NCBI RefSeq assembly: GCF_965216415.1
Contig: NZ_CBDCFU010000002.1
Reading direction: 5' to 3' (one strand)
Source: Marivita sp003149565
GTDB lineage: Bacteria > Pseudomonadota > Alphaproteobacteria > Rhodobacterales > Rhodobacteraceae
Length of the DNA: 64,000 bases
The position numbers and the translations under genes are program-made. Below the pieces are notes generated by a model. It searched no databases, had not been told where the DNA came from, and was given only the letters and a program-made list of their open reading frames with translations. Shown here one piece after another: positions 1 to 8,346 of this stretch (position 1 is its first letter; each line of letters starts with the position of its first letter).

Positions 1-290
1 TATTCTCCCAATGAATGCCCGGCGACAAAAGCGCCGGTTTCAACTCCAACCCCTTCTGCCTCCAACGCCCGCATTGCGGCGATGGAGGTTGCCATCAGCG
101 CCGGTTGCGCATTGGCGGTCAGCGTCAGTGTTTCAATGTCACCGTCCCAGATCACCGCACTGAGCGTCTCGCCCAATGCCTCGTCCACCTCTTCGAACAC
201 CGCGCGGGCCGTTGGATAGGCATCCGCAAGATCCTTGCCCATCCCTATGGTTTGCGCCCCTTGTCCGGGAAAAAGAAATGCTCGGCTCAC
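1..290 (-). CDS. fabD: Malonyl-CoA:ACP transacylase, 5' part only
   Basis: FabD moves malonyl from CoA to acyl carrier protein in type II fatty-acid synthesis in the cytoplasm. Only the first 96 codons lie in the window; the gene runs off the left edge. The N-terminal FPGQGAQ loop (residues 7-13) and the nucleophile elbow GHSLGE (residues 91-96, catalytic Ser93) are both visible, which identifies the family. The start is GTG at 290, chosen because a strong AGGAGG ribosome site lies just upstream and the family's MxxAFxFPGQG beginning follows directly. It is transcribed away from the b561-YceI gene. The 149 bp between them hold both promoters; I see no other gene there. Confidence 0.93.
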   Translation of the reverse strand, partial: MSRAFLFPGQGAQTIGMGKDLADAYPTARAVFEEVDEALGETLSAVIWDGDIETLTLTANAQPALMATSIAAMRALEAEGVGVETGAFVAGHSLGE

Positions 291-439
291 GGCCCCCTCC
301 TGACTTGTTTCACATGCCATTACAGCCCGTGCCGCAGCGACGCAACGCTGGCGCACTCAATCTGTGCATTCACGAAGATTGCGTCGCGCTTACCAGGCGA
401 TAGCTGACGAGGCACACGTTCATTGACTGGAGGCGTCTC

Positions 440-1657
440 ATGCCCACCGCAAACACACCTGAAAGCTACGGCTCGGTCGCAAAAACGTTCCACTGGCTGA
501 CCGCCCTTGGCATCCTCACGGTGATCCCGCTGGGGATCATTGCCAACGACATGCCGTATGACACTGCCGAGCAACTGTCAGACAAGGCATGGCTGTTTTC
601 ATTGCACAAGACGATTGGCGTCACCCTGTTTTTTGTCGCCCTCGCCCGGATTGCCTGGGCGTTGAGCCAACCAAAACCGACGGCTCTGCACCCGAACAGG
701 AAGGTCGAGACGCTGCTTGCCGAAATCGTCCATTGGTTGCTTTACGGATCACTGCTCCTTGTGCCCCTGTCAGGATGGGTGCATCACGCGGCCACAGAGG
801 GGTTTGCACCGATCTGGTGGCCGCTCGGACAGAACCTTCCGCTGGTGCCAGAGAACCTCCGTGTTGCTGAAACCGCAGCCGGGTTGCACCTTGTTTTCGA
901 ACGTGTGCTCGTCATATCTCTCCTCCTTCACATCGCCGGAGCGATCAAACACACCGTGATCGACAAGGATGGGACACTGGCCCGTATGTTGCCGGGCCGG
1001 ACAGCCAAGATCGCCGGACCGCAGCCTCACCGGCCGGGTTTTGTTCCTCCGGTATTGGCCGTACTGGTCTGGGCCGCGGCCTTGGGTGTCGGCTCCATGC
1101 TGGGTGTCTACCAGAAGGGTGACGCAATTGCCGCGCCGGCGCCAGAATTGGCCGAGGTAGACAGCGAATGGGTTGTGACCGACGGCACTCTGGGCATCAC
1201 GGTCCGACAGATGGGTGCTGATGTCTCGGGACGTTTCGAAGACTGGACCGCCGACATCCAATTCGATGAAACCCGCACAGACGGAATTTCCGGACGCGTT
1301 GATGTCGAGATCGCCATCACCTCGCTGACCCTTGGTTCAGTCACGCAGCAGGCGATGGGACCCGACTATTTTGCCAGCGCCGAGTTTCCGACGGCACGCT
1401 TCAGCGCGGACATTCTGAAAACTGCGGATGGCTACACCGCAGACGGGACACTCACTCTGCGCGGATTGGCGCAGCCGATTTCTTTGCCGTTTGATCTGAC
1501 TGTCGATGGCAATCTGGCTCAAATGCAGGGCAGCGCGGTTCTGGACCGGCGCAACTTTGAGATCGGGCAAGGCATGACCGACGCGGGCCAGCTGGGCTTT
1601 GAAGTCAACGTTTCGGTCGATCTGACCGCCGAGCGCGGCGCGGTGCCCAGCAGCTAA
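440..1657 (+). CDS. Cytochrome b561 domain fused to YceI domain
   Basis: A 405-residue two-domain protein. Residues about 12-175 form a four-helix cytochrome b561 unit with likely heme-ligand histidines His18, His56, His150 and His164; another membrane helix follows at about 200-224. Residues about 240-400 form a YceI-type lipocalin fold, a family that binds isoprenoid or amphiphilic ligands, presumably in the periplasm. This suggests electron transfer from a membrane b-type cytochrome to a lipid or quinone bound by YceI, but the substrate is unknown. A second, free YceI gene faces it from the other side of a shared terminator. Domain calls are firm; the role is inference. Confidence 0.88.
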   Translation: MPTANTPESYGSVAKTFHWLTALGILTVIPLGIIANDMPYDTAEQLSDKAWLFSLHKTIGVTLFFVALARIAWALSQPKPTALHPNRKVETLLAEIVHWLLYGSLLLVPLSGWVHHAATEGFAPIWWPLGQNLPLVPENLRVAETAAGLHLVFERVLVISLLLHIAGAIKHTVIDKDGTLARMLPGRTAKIAGPQPHRPGFVPPVLAVLVWAAALGVGSMLGVYQKGDAIAAPAPELAEVDSEWVVTDGTLGITVRQMGADVSGRFEDWTADIQFDETRTDGISGRVDVEIAITSLTLGSVTQQAMGPDYFASAEFPTARFSADILKTADGYTADGTLTLRGLAQPISLPFDLTVDGNLAQMQGSAVLDRRNFEIGQGMTDAGQLGFEVNVSVDLTAERGAVPSS

Positions 1658-1702
1658 AGCAAATATTCACCTGCATGATTGCAGATTGCGAAAACCAACA
1701 AA

Positions 1703-1735
1703 AAAACCCCGGGCAATATGCCCGGGGTTTTCTTT
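1703..1735. terminator. Bidirectional rho-independent terminator
   Basis: A long G/C-rich hairpin (arms AAAACCCCGGGCA and TGCCCGGGGTTTT around an ATA loop) with A/T runs on both sides. It lies between the convergent b561-YceI and yceI genes and can serve both. Confidence 0.9.
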
Positions 1736-1752
1736 AGATCAGTCGTTGTGGA

Positions 1753-2337
1753 TCAGGAGTCAGTATCGGTGACCTTCATTGCTTCAATGGAGATCTGTAC
1801 CTCGACCTCATCGCTTACATACGGGGCAAACATGCCCAGCTCGAACTCGCTGCGGACAAGCGTGGTGGTCGCATTGAACCCGGCCCAGGGCTTGCCTTCC
1901 ATCGGGTGATCGCCCGTCTGGTTCAGCGTCGCCGCCAGCGTCACCGGCTTGGTGACACCGTTCAGTGTCAGATCGCCTGTGATATTGGCAGTGCTCTCTC
2001 CCGTCACGTCGATGGCGGTCGATGTGAAGGTGACCATTTCATCTTCTGCCGCACCGAAGAAATCGGCGGACATGAAGTGTTCGAAACGACCTTCCCAGCC
2101 GGTGAACATCGACCGCACCGGGAAGGACACCTTCACCGAGGAATTGGCCGGGTCTTCCTGATCGAACTGAATATCACCTTCGAACCCCGAGAACATGCCC
2201 CAGGTCGTGGAATATCCGAGGTGGTTGTAGGAGAAGAGGATTTGGCTGTGGCTTGCATCCAGCACATAGGCTTCAGGTTCAGCCTGCGCGGCGAACGGAA
2301 ACGCGACCAGCGCGGCTGCGAGAAGTGTCTTTTTCAT
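1753..2337 (-). CDS. Exported YceI family protein
   Basis: A 194-residue YceI-family lipocalin-like protein. It has a clear Sec signal peptide (MKKTLLAAALVAFPFAAQA, cleavage before EPEA) and then the usual YceI pattern: an S/H-rich first strand (DASHSQILFSYNHLGYS), a ...GDLTLNGVTKPVTL segment, and a late EFELG segment. It should reside in the periplasm and bind a long polyisoprenoid or similar lipid. It is convergent with the b561-YceI fusion, so the two may work on the same ligand. A small membrane-protein gene lies about 100 bp upstream on the same strand. Family is sure, ligand is not known. Confidence 0.9.
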   Translation of the reverse strand: MKKTLLAAALVAFPFAAQAEPEAYVLDASHSQILFSYNHLGYSTTWGMFSGFEGDIQFDQEDPANSSVKVSFPVRSMFTGWEGRFEHFMSADFFGAAEDEMVTFTSTAIDVTGESTANITGDLTLNGVTKPVTLAATLNQTGDHPMEGKPWAGFNATTTLVRSEFELGMFAPYVSDEVEVQISIEAMKVTDTDS

Positions 2338-2439
2338 GTGTCAGTCCTGTTTTCAAAATTACGATGACTGACAAATTGCTGCGATGCCGCACAGTCTCAA
2401 TTCGTTGAAACTCAACAGATCCTGTGTCGGAATGAACAC

Positions 2440-2643
2440 TCAGCGGCCAAAGAGGCACAACCCCGCCAGACCCATCACAATAACCGACAGGCCCAGCCCC
2501 ATGATCCGCGCCTCGGGCAATGCGCCTTGCACGGCAATCCAGATCCCGGGAACGGCAATCAGACACGCAATCCCAAAGACTCGCCGGAGCACTCTGCTGA
2601 CTGTGGTGGCACCACGAACATAGCTGTCATCGTAATGAACCAT
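2440..2643 (-). CDS. Small two-helix membrane protein, unknown
   Basis: A 67-residue protein beginning MVHYDDSYVRGATTVSRVLRR, followed by two hydrophobic stretches (about residues 20-38 and 46-65). I chose ATG 2643 because a GAGGGG ribosome site lies about eight bases upstream; an in-frame TTG five codons earlier lacks this support. It lies upstream of yceI on the same strand. I recognise no family. Coding potential rests on the ribosome site, the basic N-terminal segment and the regular hydrophobic pattern, so confidence is moderate. Confidence 0.55.
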   Translation of the reverse strand: MVHYDDSYVRGATTVSRVLRRVFGIACLIAVPGIWIAVQGALPEARIMGLGLSVIVMGLAGLCLFGR

Positions 2644-2926
2644 CTTGTGTCCCCTCAAACGAACGACCGTCTACAACTGGACCCAGTCTGCTGAGAAAAA
2701 GAGCCAAATTCACGGCGACGGATGGACCGAACCGGGGTATTCCCGGGAAATCATTCAAGATGCTAATGGGCATGGCGCGTAGATTGACACGCACAATCCC
2801 GCTCTCCGTGAGATGCGTTTGGTTTTAAAACTCACATCACCGAAAACGTTTCGGGACAACCCTCACAAAGCCCGTTAGCATTGAGGGGCCTGCAGAAAGT
2901 CGGCGCTTGGGTCAAAGGAAATCACG

Positions 2927-4078
2927 GTGTCGTGCATTCTCGTAACGTCTAACTTCCTGGTCAGTCATTTCATGCCGCTGCTGCCGATCACGCAGGCGTT
3001 AAAGAAGACAGGCCATGACGTGCGCGTGGCTGCCGTTTCTGAACTTGGTCCGGAAATCAGCAAGCGTGGACTCGATCATCTGGTGATGACACAGTGCAGC
3101 GAACAGGCGTTTGACGATCTGAAGCACCGCGTTCAGATGGTGCCACGTGAAGACACAGGCAAGTTTTTCATGTCTCACTTCTTCATGGACCTCGCCCCGC
3201 GTTCCGCAATTCCCGGACTTTTGGAGGAGTTGGAGCTATGGCGCCCCGATCTGATACTGCGAGAGTCGACCGAGTTTGCGGGATTGATCGCCGCCAAAAG
3301 GCTGAACATTCGCCATGTCCGCTTCGAGATCGTAAACGGAGAATCCGAGGAATCCATTGCGTCCAATTACACCGCAGAAATCGATGCACTCCTGTCCAGT
3401 GTGTCATTGCCTGCAAGCAAAGACGGATACATCAGAGATGAACTGGCCTTCAGCGCGCATCCCGGCGTTCTCGACGATACGGTAAGGATAAACACGCGAC
3501 CGCCTTATAGATTCCGAAACTCTGCGGCGGCGAGAACGCCCGTGACAGATCGCCCCGACTGGCTGCCGGATCAAGACACGCCGCTGATCTACATGACCTT
3601 CGGGACAGTGACGGCCAACGAAGGCCGCTCCAGACAGATTTTTGATGCAAGCGTGAAAGCTGTCGCTGACCTGCCAATCACAGTTCTTGTCACCACTGGC
3701 AAAGACGCTCCGCCTGATCTGATCGAGAACGTCCCCGACAACGTGGTCGTGAGGGATTTTGTGGATCAGGCAGAGGTTCTCGCATTCGCCGAGGTGATGG
3801 TGTGTCACGGCGGTTCCGGAACCGTTCTTGGAGGGTTGGAAGCAGGCGTCCCGATGATCATCGTGCCGATGTTTGCGGATCAGCCCGACAACGCCCGGTG
3901 CCTGGAAGCGGTTGGCCTGAGCACAACCATCCACGAGCACGAGGTCGAGGTGCTTGGCGCGAAGATCCTGGACATTCTGGGCGATCCAAAAAGAAAGCGG
4001 GCCGCCAAAGAGGCCGCCGATAACTTTGCGAAGCCGCCTACCCTTGCAGATGCCGTCCGTGAATTGGTGGCGGATTGA
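2927..4078 (+). CDS. UGT/MGT-type glycosyltransferase
   Basis: A 383-residue GT-B fold glycosyltransferase of family 1, the group that moves a sugar from a nucleotide-sugar to a small acceptor. The N-terminal domain begins ILVTSNFLVSHFMPLLPITQAL, the usual acceptor-domain start with a catalytic-type His. The C-terminal domain has the signature CHGGSGTVLGGLEAGVPM (about residue 291 on) and a following D/Q pair (ADQPDNA) that contacts the sugar donor. The start is GTG at 2927, preceded by AAAGGA at a good distance. It is a single gene between yceI and the ribosomal operon. Acceptor and donor cannot be told; transfer into this spot is possible. Confidence 0.8.
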   Translation: MSCILVTSNFLVSHFMPLLPITQALKKTGHDVRVAAVSELGPEISKRGLDHLVMTQCSEQAFDDLKHRVQMVPREDTGKFFMSHFFMDLAPRSAIPGLLEELELWRPDLILRESTEFAGLIAAKRLNIRHVRFEIVNGESEESIASNYTAEIDALLSSVSLPASKDGYIRDELAFSAHPGVLDDTVRINTRPPYRFRNSAAARTPVTDRPDWLPDQDTPLIYMTFGTVTANEGRSRQIFDASVKAVADLPITVLVTTGKDAPPDLIENVPDNVVVRDFVDQAEVLAFAEVMVCHGGSGTVLGGLEAGVPMIIVPMFADQPDNARCLEAVGLSTTIHEHEVEVLGAKILDILGDPKRKRAAKEAADNFAKPPTLADAVRELVAD

Positions 4079-4351
4079 GCGACCGGAATACGATTTGACC
4101 TTGCCTGCCAGCCTGAGACCTGGGTGCGTCCCGCTACAAAAACGCATTGTTGGAATACCGCAGCTTTCCGCGCGCAACGCATCTTTGGGCTTCTCGGCCA
4201 GAGACTGGGACTGACGCTTGATCCCGGGGCCAATCCGTGTATACGGAGCGCTCCTTTCGCAAGACGAAGTTTACCGCGCAGTCTCTCGTGGGCAGGAGCG
4301 AAAGGTCAGAGCCTGTCCTTTGAAATGCGCCAGAACAGAAATGGAGAGCAC

Positions 4352-4708
4352 ATGCCGCTTTACGAGCATGTTTTTATTTCGCGTCAGGATTTGTCCAACG
4401 CGCAGGCTGAAGGCCTCATCGAACATTTCGGCACAGTTCTTTCTGACAACGGCGGCAAGCTCGTCGATCAGGAATACTGGGGCGTCAAGACGATGGCCTA
4501 CAAGATCAACAAGAACCGCAAGGGCCACTATGCCTATCTGCGCACCGATGCACCGGCAGAAGCCGTGCAGGAGATGGAGCGCCTGATGCGTCTGCATGAC
4601 GACGTGATGCGTGTTCTGACGATCAAGGTCGAGGCCCACGAAGAAGGTCCGTCGGTCCAGATGCAAAAGCGGGACGAGCGTGGCGACCGCCGCGAGCGCC
4701 GCAATTGA
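4352..4708 (+). CDS. rpsF: 30S ribosomal protein S6
   Basis: S6 binds the central domain of 16S rRNA as a dimer with S18. The 118-residue product begins MPLYEHVFISRQDLS and carries the conserved KLVDQEYWGVKTMAYKINK core and a charged RDERGDRRERRN tail. ATG 4352 is chosen over upstream in-frame starts because S6 proteins begin at this MPLYEH and a GGAGAG ribosome site precedes it. It is the first gene of rpsF-rpsR-rplI. The 273 bp upstream must hold the promoter and an untranslated leader; I see no confident structure there. Confidence 0.97.
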   Translation: MPLYEHVFISRQDLSNAQAEGLIEHFGTVLSDNGGKLVDQEYWGVKTMAYKINKNRKGHYAYLRTDAPAEAVQEMERLMRLHDDVMRVLTIKVEAHEEGPSVQMQKRDERGDRRERRN

Positions 4709-4733
4709 TCGCCTGAAGAAAGGACACTAAACA

Positions 4734-4961
4734 ATGGCTACAAAACCATTTTTCCGCCGTCGCAAGGTGTGCCCCTTCTCGGGCGACAACGCACCTAAGA
4801 TCGACTACAAAGACACCAAGCTGCTGCAGCGCTACATCTCTGAGCGTGGCAAGATCGTGCCATCGCGCATCACAGCCGTGTCCGCAAAGAAACAGCGTGA
4901 ACTGGCCCGCGCTATCAAGCGCGCCCGCTTCCTCGCCCTGCTGCCCTACGCAGTGAAGTAA
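4734..4961 (+). CDS. rpsR: 30S ribosomal protein S18
   Basis: A 75-residue S18 with the conserved IDYKDTKLLQRYISERGKI segment and the basic RITAVSAKKQRELARAIKRAR rRNA-binding stretch. It pairs with S6 in the 30S platform. It lies 25 bp after rpsF and 12 bp before rplI, with its own AAAGGA ribosome site. The early PFSGDNAP segment keeps one cysteine (VCPFSG), not a full zinc motif. Confidence 0.97.
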   Translation: MATKPFFRRRKVCPFSGDNAPKIDYKDTKLLQRYISERGKIVPSRITAVSAKKQRELARAIKRARFLALLPYAVK

Positions 4962-4973
4962 GGAGAGACTGAC

Positions 4974-5621
4974 ATGCAAGTTATCCTTCTCGAACGCGTC
5001 GCCAAGCTTGGCCAGATGGGTGATGTCGTTGACGTCAAACCCGGCTACGCACGCAACTACCTGTTGCTGCAGGGCAAGGCGCTGACCGCCTCGAAAGAGA
5101 ACATCGCGTCGTTCGAAAACCAGAAAGCGCAGCTCGAAGCACAGAACCTCGAAACCAAGAAAGAGGCCGAAGCACTGGCTGACCGTCTTGGCGGACAGCA
5201 GTTCGTCGTGATTCGCCAGGCCTCCGATGGTGGCAACCTCTATGGCTCCGTCACCACCCGCGACGCGGCTGATGTTGCCACCGAGGAAGGCTTCACCATC
5301 GACCGCAAGCAGGTCATCATCCGCACCCCGATCAAGGTGCTGGGTCTGCACGAGGTTGAAGTGCACCTGCACCCCGAGGTGGTGGTCACCATCGAACTCA
5401 ATGTCGCGCGTTCCCCGGAAGAAGCCGAACTTCAGGCATCGGGCAAGTCCATTCAGGAACTGGCCGCCGAGGAAGAAGCACAAGCCGAGTTTGAGATTCA
5501 GGAACTCTTCGACGACATCGGCGCGGCCCAGCTCGACGAGCTGGAAACTGAAGTCGAGCAGCAGACCGACCAGCCGGCCGTTCAGGAAAAAGCCGAGTTG
5601 GACGAGAAGCTGGACGACTGA
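4974..5621 (+). CDS. rplI: 50S ribosomal protein L9 with long acidic tail
   Basis: L9 binds domain V of 23S rRNA at the base of the L1 stalk. Residues 1-50 match the N-terminal domain (MQVILLERVAKLGQMGDVVDVKPGYARNYL, with no gaps), followed by the long connecting helix and a C-terminal domain to about residue 147. The protein then continues for roughly 65 more residues rich in Glu, Asp, Gln and Ala, so it is 215 residues against about 150 in most bacteria. Such extensions occur in Rhodobacterales L9. It closes the operon and is followed by a terminator. Confidence 0.96.
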   Translation: MQVILLERVAKLGQMGDVVDVKPGYARNYLLLQGKALTASKENIASFENQKAQLEAQNLETKKEAEALADRLGGQQFVVIRQASDGGNLYGSVTTRDAADVATEEGFTIDRKQVIIRTPIKVLGLHEVEVHLHPEVVVTIELNVARSPEEAELQASGKSIQELAAEEEAQAEFEIQELFDDIGAAQLDELETEVEQQTDQPAVQEKAELDEKLDD

Positions 5622-5643
5622 GTCCGCTTTCAGACCAATAAAG

Positions 5644-5674
5644 AAAGCCCCGCCCATGCGGCGGGGCTTTTTTT
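5644..5674 (+). terminator. Rho-independent terminator after rplI
   Basis: Hairpin with arms AAAGCCCCGCC and GGCGGGGCTTT around CATGC, followed by a run of T. It ends the rpsF-rpsR-rplI transcript. Confidence 0.93.
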
Positions 5675-5742
5675 GTTACGTTTCATGTCTGCAAAAACCC
5701 CGAACGAGACAGCTATTCTCCAGGAGTGGCTTGAAACGATTT

Positions 5743-6540
5743 TCAGAGCCCAAGCGGCCGGTTCACACCTCCGTCGGCGGTGAGGCACTGACCGGTTATG
5801 TAACTCGATGCATCAGAAACCAGAAAGGCGATGGCGTCGCCAATCTCGGAGTTTTTGCCAACGCGTCCCAGTGGCACAGTTGTCGCCCATTCCGGATGAA
5901 ACTCTGTCTCAGCACTTTCCATCAGTCCTGGCGCAATCGAGTTGAAGCGCACACCGTCGGGGCCATACCTGTCTGCGAGCAACTTGATGAACCCCTGCAA
6001 CGCCAGTCTCGTCGGCCCCAGCGGAAATGGTACTCGCGGTTGTGCCGCCTCTATCCCCGAGATCGCGACGAATGATCCATTGCCAGATGCCACAAGATGC
6101 GGGAGCGCTGCTTTAGCAAGTCTCATCGGAGCAAGGACCATCATTTCAAAGTCGTCGTGCCACGCGGGCCACGGGATGTCGAATATATCCCTCTGGTATT
6201 TTGGATCGTAGCCAAAGCTGTCACGCGTCGCAGCGGGTGGGGTCGGCAAATCGAAATTCTTCATGACTTCGCTGTGGCGGCCTGCGCCAAAAACAGCGGC
6301 ATCCAAGCGCCCGAAGGCTTCGATGGCGGTGTTGACGGCCTTGGCTACATCAGCGTCATCAAGGACGGAGCCTGCGACGCCAATACCGCCGACTTCCGCG
6401 GCGATCTTCTTGCAGCCACTGCGTGACATCAACACGAGGCGAAACCCCTATTGCGAAAGTGCGCGCGCCGTTGCCGAGCCAAGACCACCGCTGGCCCCGG
6501 TTAATATTGCGACGCGGCTGGTCTCTTGGCCCTGGGACAT
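5743..6540 (-). pseudogene. Short-chain dehydrogenase gene broken by an amber codon
   Basis: Reading from ATG 6540 (AAGGAG ribosome site upstream) gives an SDR N-terminus with the cofactor loop TGASGGLGSATARAL, then a TAG at codon 31 (6448-6450), after which the same frame continues without break for 234 codons to 5743. The rest has SDR landmarks: a VFGAG strand, NSIAPG, and a C-terminal ITGQCLTADGGVN. The usual Tyr-x-x-x-Lys pair is absent: the equivalent region reads FPLGPTRLALQGF, as in a subgroup of roseobacter SDRs, so the change need not be decay. A single base change in an otherwise sound frame suggests recent inactivation, or a sequencing error. Re-initiation at ATG 6435 would give a protein without the NAD(P) loop. 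Confidence 0.82.
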
Positions 6541-7084
6541 CGTGAAACTCCTTTTTATTCAAAATCTTCGTGAAGAGTATCACAAATCCCGAAGGGACTT
6601 CAGTCGGGTCTGCCTCATCCCTCTCAGCCAAGCTTCACGACTTTCTGCAAAACTTCCTGCCGCCCGTGCCCCAACGAACGCTCCGTTTTCGACCTCTTAA
6701 CCCTCCACCCGGATAACCCCCGCCATCGGATCCGACATCCTTCCCACCCGATGGTGGGGCACTCAAAGCGACACTCATCTCTCTGCGGGCGCATTCTGCG
6801 TCCTGACCATGAGAGACGCGTCTCGAAGGCCCTTTGCGGCACAGGTCCAAAGCGGGTGGCGCCGCTTTGCCAAAGAGAGAAGATGTCCAAACTCAGGTGA
6901 CGTCACCTCTTTTTCCGGTTCTATGCAGGAACCAAAGTGAACATATTGATCTCCTCGGGCGAAAGACACGAGGACGTGCCGTCATGGAAATCCTCGGGCC
7001 ACGCTCAAGGATGTCAACGCCATGCGCCATGGTCGCTGGCCGCTCCGTCTTGCCAATTGCCGTGCGACCTGCTGTCTTGCACGC
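6541..7084. other. 544-bp gap with no convincing gene
   Basis: No open frame here shows family features or a sound ribosome site. The stretch holds two perfect palindromes, GAGACGCGTCTC (6813-6824) and AGGTGACGTCACCT (6895-6908), which could be operators for one of the flanking genes. The broken SDR gene and the enolase-superfamily gene read away from it on either side, so both promoters should lie here. Confidence 0.6.
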
Positions 7085-8227
7085 ATGTCGATCACCCTCA
7101 CCCGCGTCACCGTCACGGCCTATCGCGTGCCGATCAAGGCACCGGTGGCGACGTCCTTTGGCGTCATGCACAACAGGCCTGCCGTGTTTGTGCGTCTCGA
7201 AGCCCGCGACGGAGCTTTCGGCTGGGGCGAGATCTTTGCCAACTGGCCCGCCGCCGGAGCCGAGCACCGCGCCCGGTTGGTTGTCGAGGATATGGCCGAT
7301 CTGCTGCTGGGCCAGACATTCGACAGTGCGACCGACCTTTTCACCCAACTCACCGACAAGACCCATATCCGCGCCCTTCAATGCGGTGAATGGGGGCCGT
7401 TCCGGCAGGTGATCGCCGGGCTCGATACCGCCATGACCGACCTTGAGGCGCGCCGTGCAGGCGTGCCGGTGGCACAATTCCTGAACTCCGAAGCCGAAGA
7501 CTCCGTCCCGTGTTATGCGAGTGGCATCGCCATCGCGCAGGCCGAAACCCGGATTGCCCAGAGCCGCGAGGCCGGGTTTTCGGCCTTCAAGGTGAAGATC
7601 GGCTTCGACCTGACCCGAGACACAGCCCTCCTGACCCAGCTTATTGCGACCCTCAGTTCTGGTGAAACCCTCTGCGCTGATGCCAACCAGGCCTGGGCCC
7701 TGCCAGAGGCCGAACGATGTGTCGCCACCTGCGCCGACCTGCCCCTTGGCTGGCTGGAAGAGCCCCTGCCCGCCGACGCACCCCTCACCCATTGGCGCGC
7801 GCTCGCAGATCAAACTCCGTTTCCGCTTGCAGGCGGCGAGAACATCGCCGGCACCGGCGGTTTCGCCGATGCCATCGCCACTGATGTCTTCGGCGTGCTG
7901 CAACCCGATATCGCCAAATGGGGCGGTTTCAGTGGCTGCTGGCCTGTCGCGCAGGCCATCCGAAATGCCGGGATACGGTATTGTCCGCATTTCCTCGGCG
8001 GCGGCATTGGCCTGATTGCGTCGGCGCATCTGCTCGCAGCGGCGGGTGGCGACGGCCTGTTGGAAGTGGATGTGAATCCCAACCCGCTGCGGGATGCCTT
8101 CGATCCGTGGCACGGTGCTGTGAATCGCAGCACACTGTCTCTCAGCGCTGCGCCCGGCCTTGGCATCACCGACCTCCCCGAGGATATCGCGCAATACGCC
8201 AGTTTTTCCGGCGACCTCCACCTCTGA
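7085..8227 (+). CDS. Enolase-superfamily enzyme (mandelate racemase/muconate lactonizing type)
   Basis: A 380-residue member of the enolase superfamily, enzymes that take a proton from the carbon next to a carboxylate, with Mg2+. Residues 1-130 are the capping domain. The barrel has the Lys-x-Lys motif (FKVKIG, Lys169 and Lys171), metal ligands Asp199 (CADANQAW), Glu225 (WLEEPL) and Glu252 (GGENI), and the opposing Lys278 (DIAKWGG). This pattern fits the muconate-lactonizing branch, which includes cycloisomerases, dipeptide epimerases and racemases. ATG 7085 is chosen because family proteins begin with this strand (ITLTRVTVTAYRVP); upstream codons are not family-like. The substrate is unknown and the neighbours do not point to one. 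Confidence 0.85.
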   Translation: MSITLTRVTVTAYRVPIKAPVATSFGVMHNRPAVFVRLEARDGAFGWGEIFANWPAAGAEHRARLVVEDMADLLLGQTFDSATDLFTQLTDKTHIRALQCGEWGPFRQVIAGLDTAMTDLEARRAGVPVAQFLNSEAEDSVPCYASGIAIAQAETRIAQSREAGFSAFKVKIGFDLTRDTALLTQLIATLSSGETLCADANQAWALPEAERCVATCADLPLGWLEEPLPADAPLTHWRALADQTPFPLAGGENIAGTGGFADAIATDVFGVLQPDIAKWGGFSGCWPVAQAIRNAGIRYCPHFLGGGIGLIASAHLLAAAGGDGLLEVDVNPNPLRDAFDPWHGAVNRSTLSLSAAPGLGITDLPEDIAQYASFSGDLHL

Positions 8228-8346
8228 GCGATCTGAGCGGCTTCACTCTGTGGCGGTTTCATGCCCATGCCACGAAAACGCTACCCGCTTGTGATGGTTT
8301 GGGCCTAGCCTTGACGCAGAACCAGCCAAATCAGGGAGACACGATC

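Noticed and set aside
4623..5657. A 344-codon open frame opposite rpsF-rpsR-rplI
   Set aside because: Runs across three certain ribosomal genes and a terminator; shadow only.
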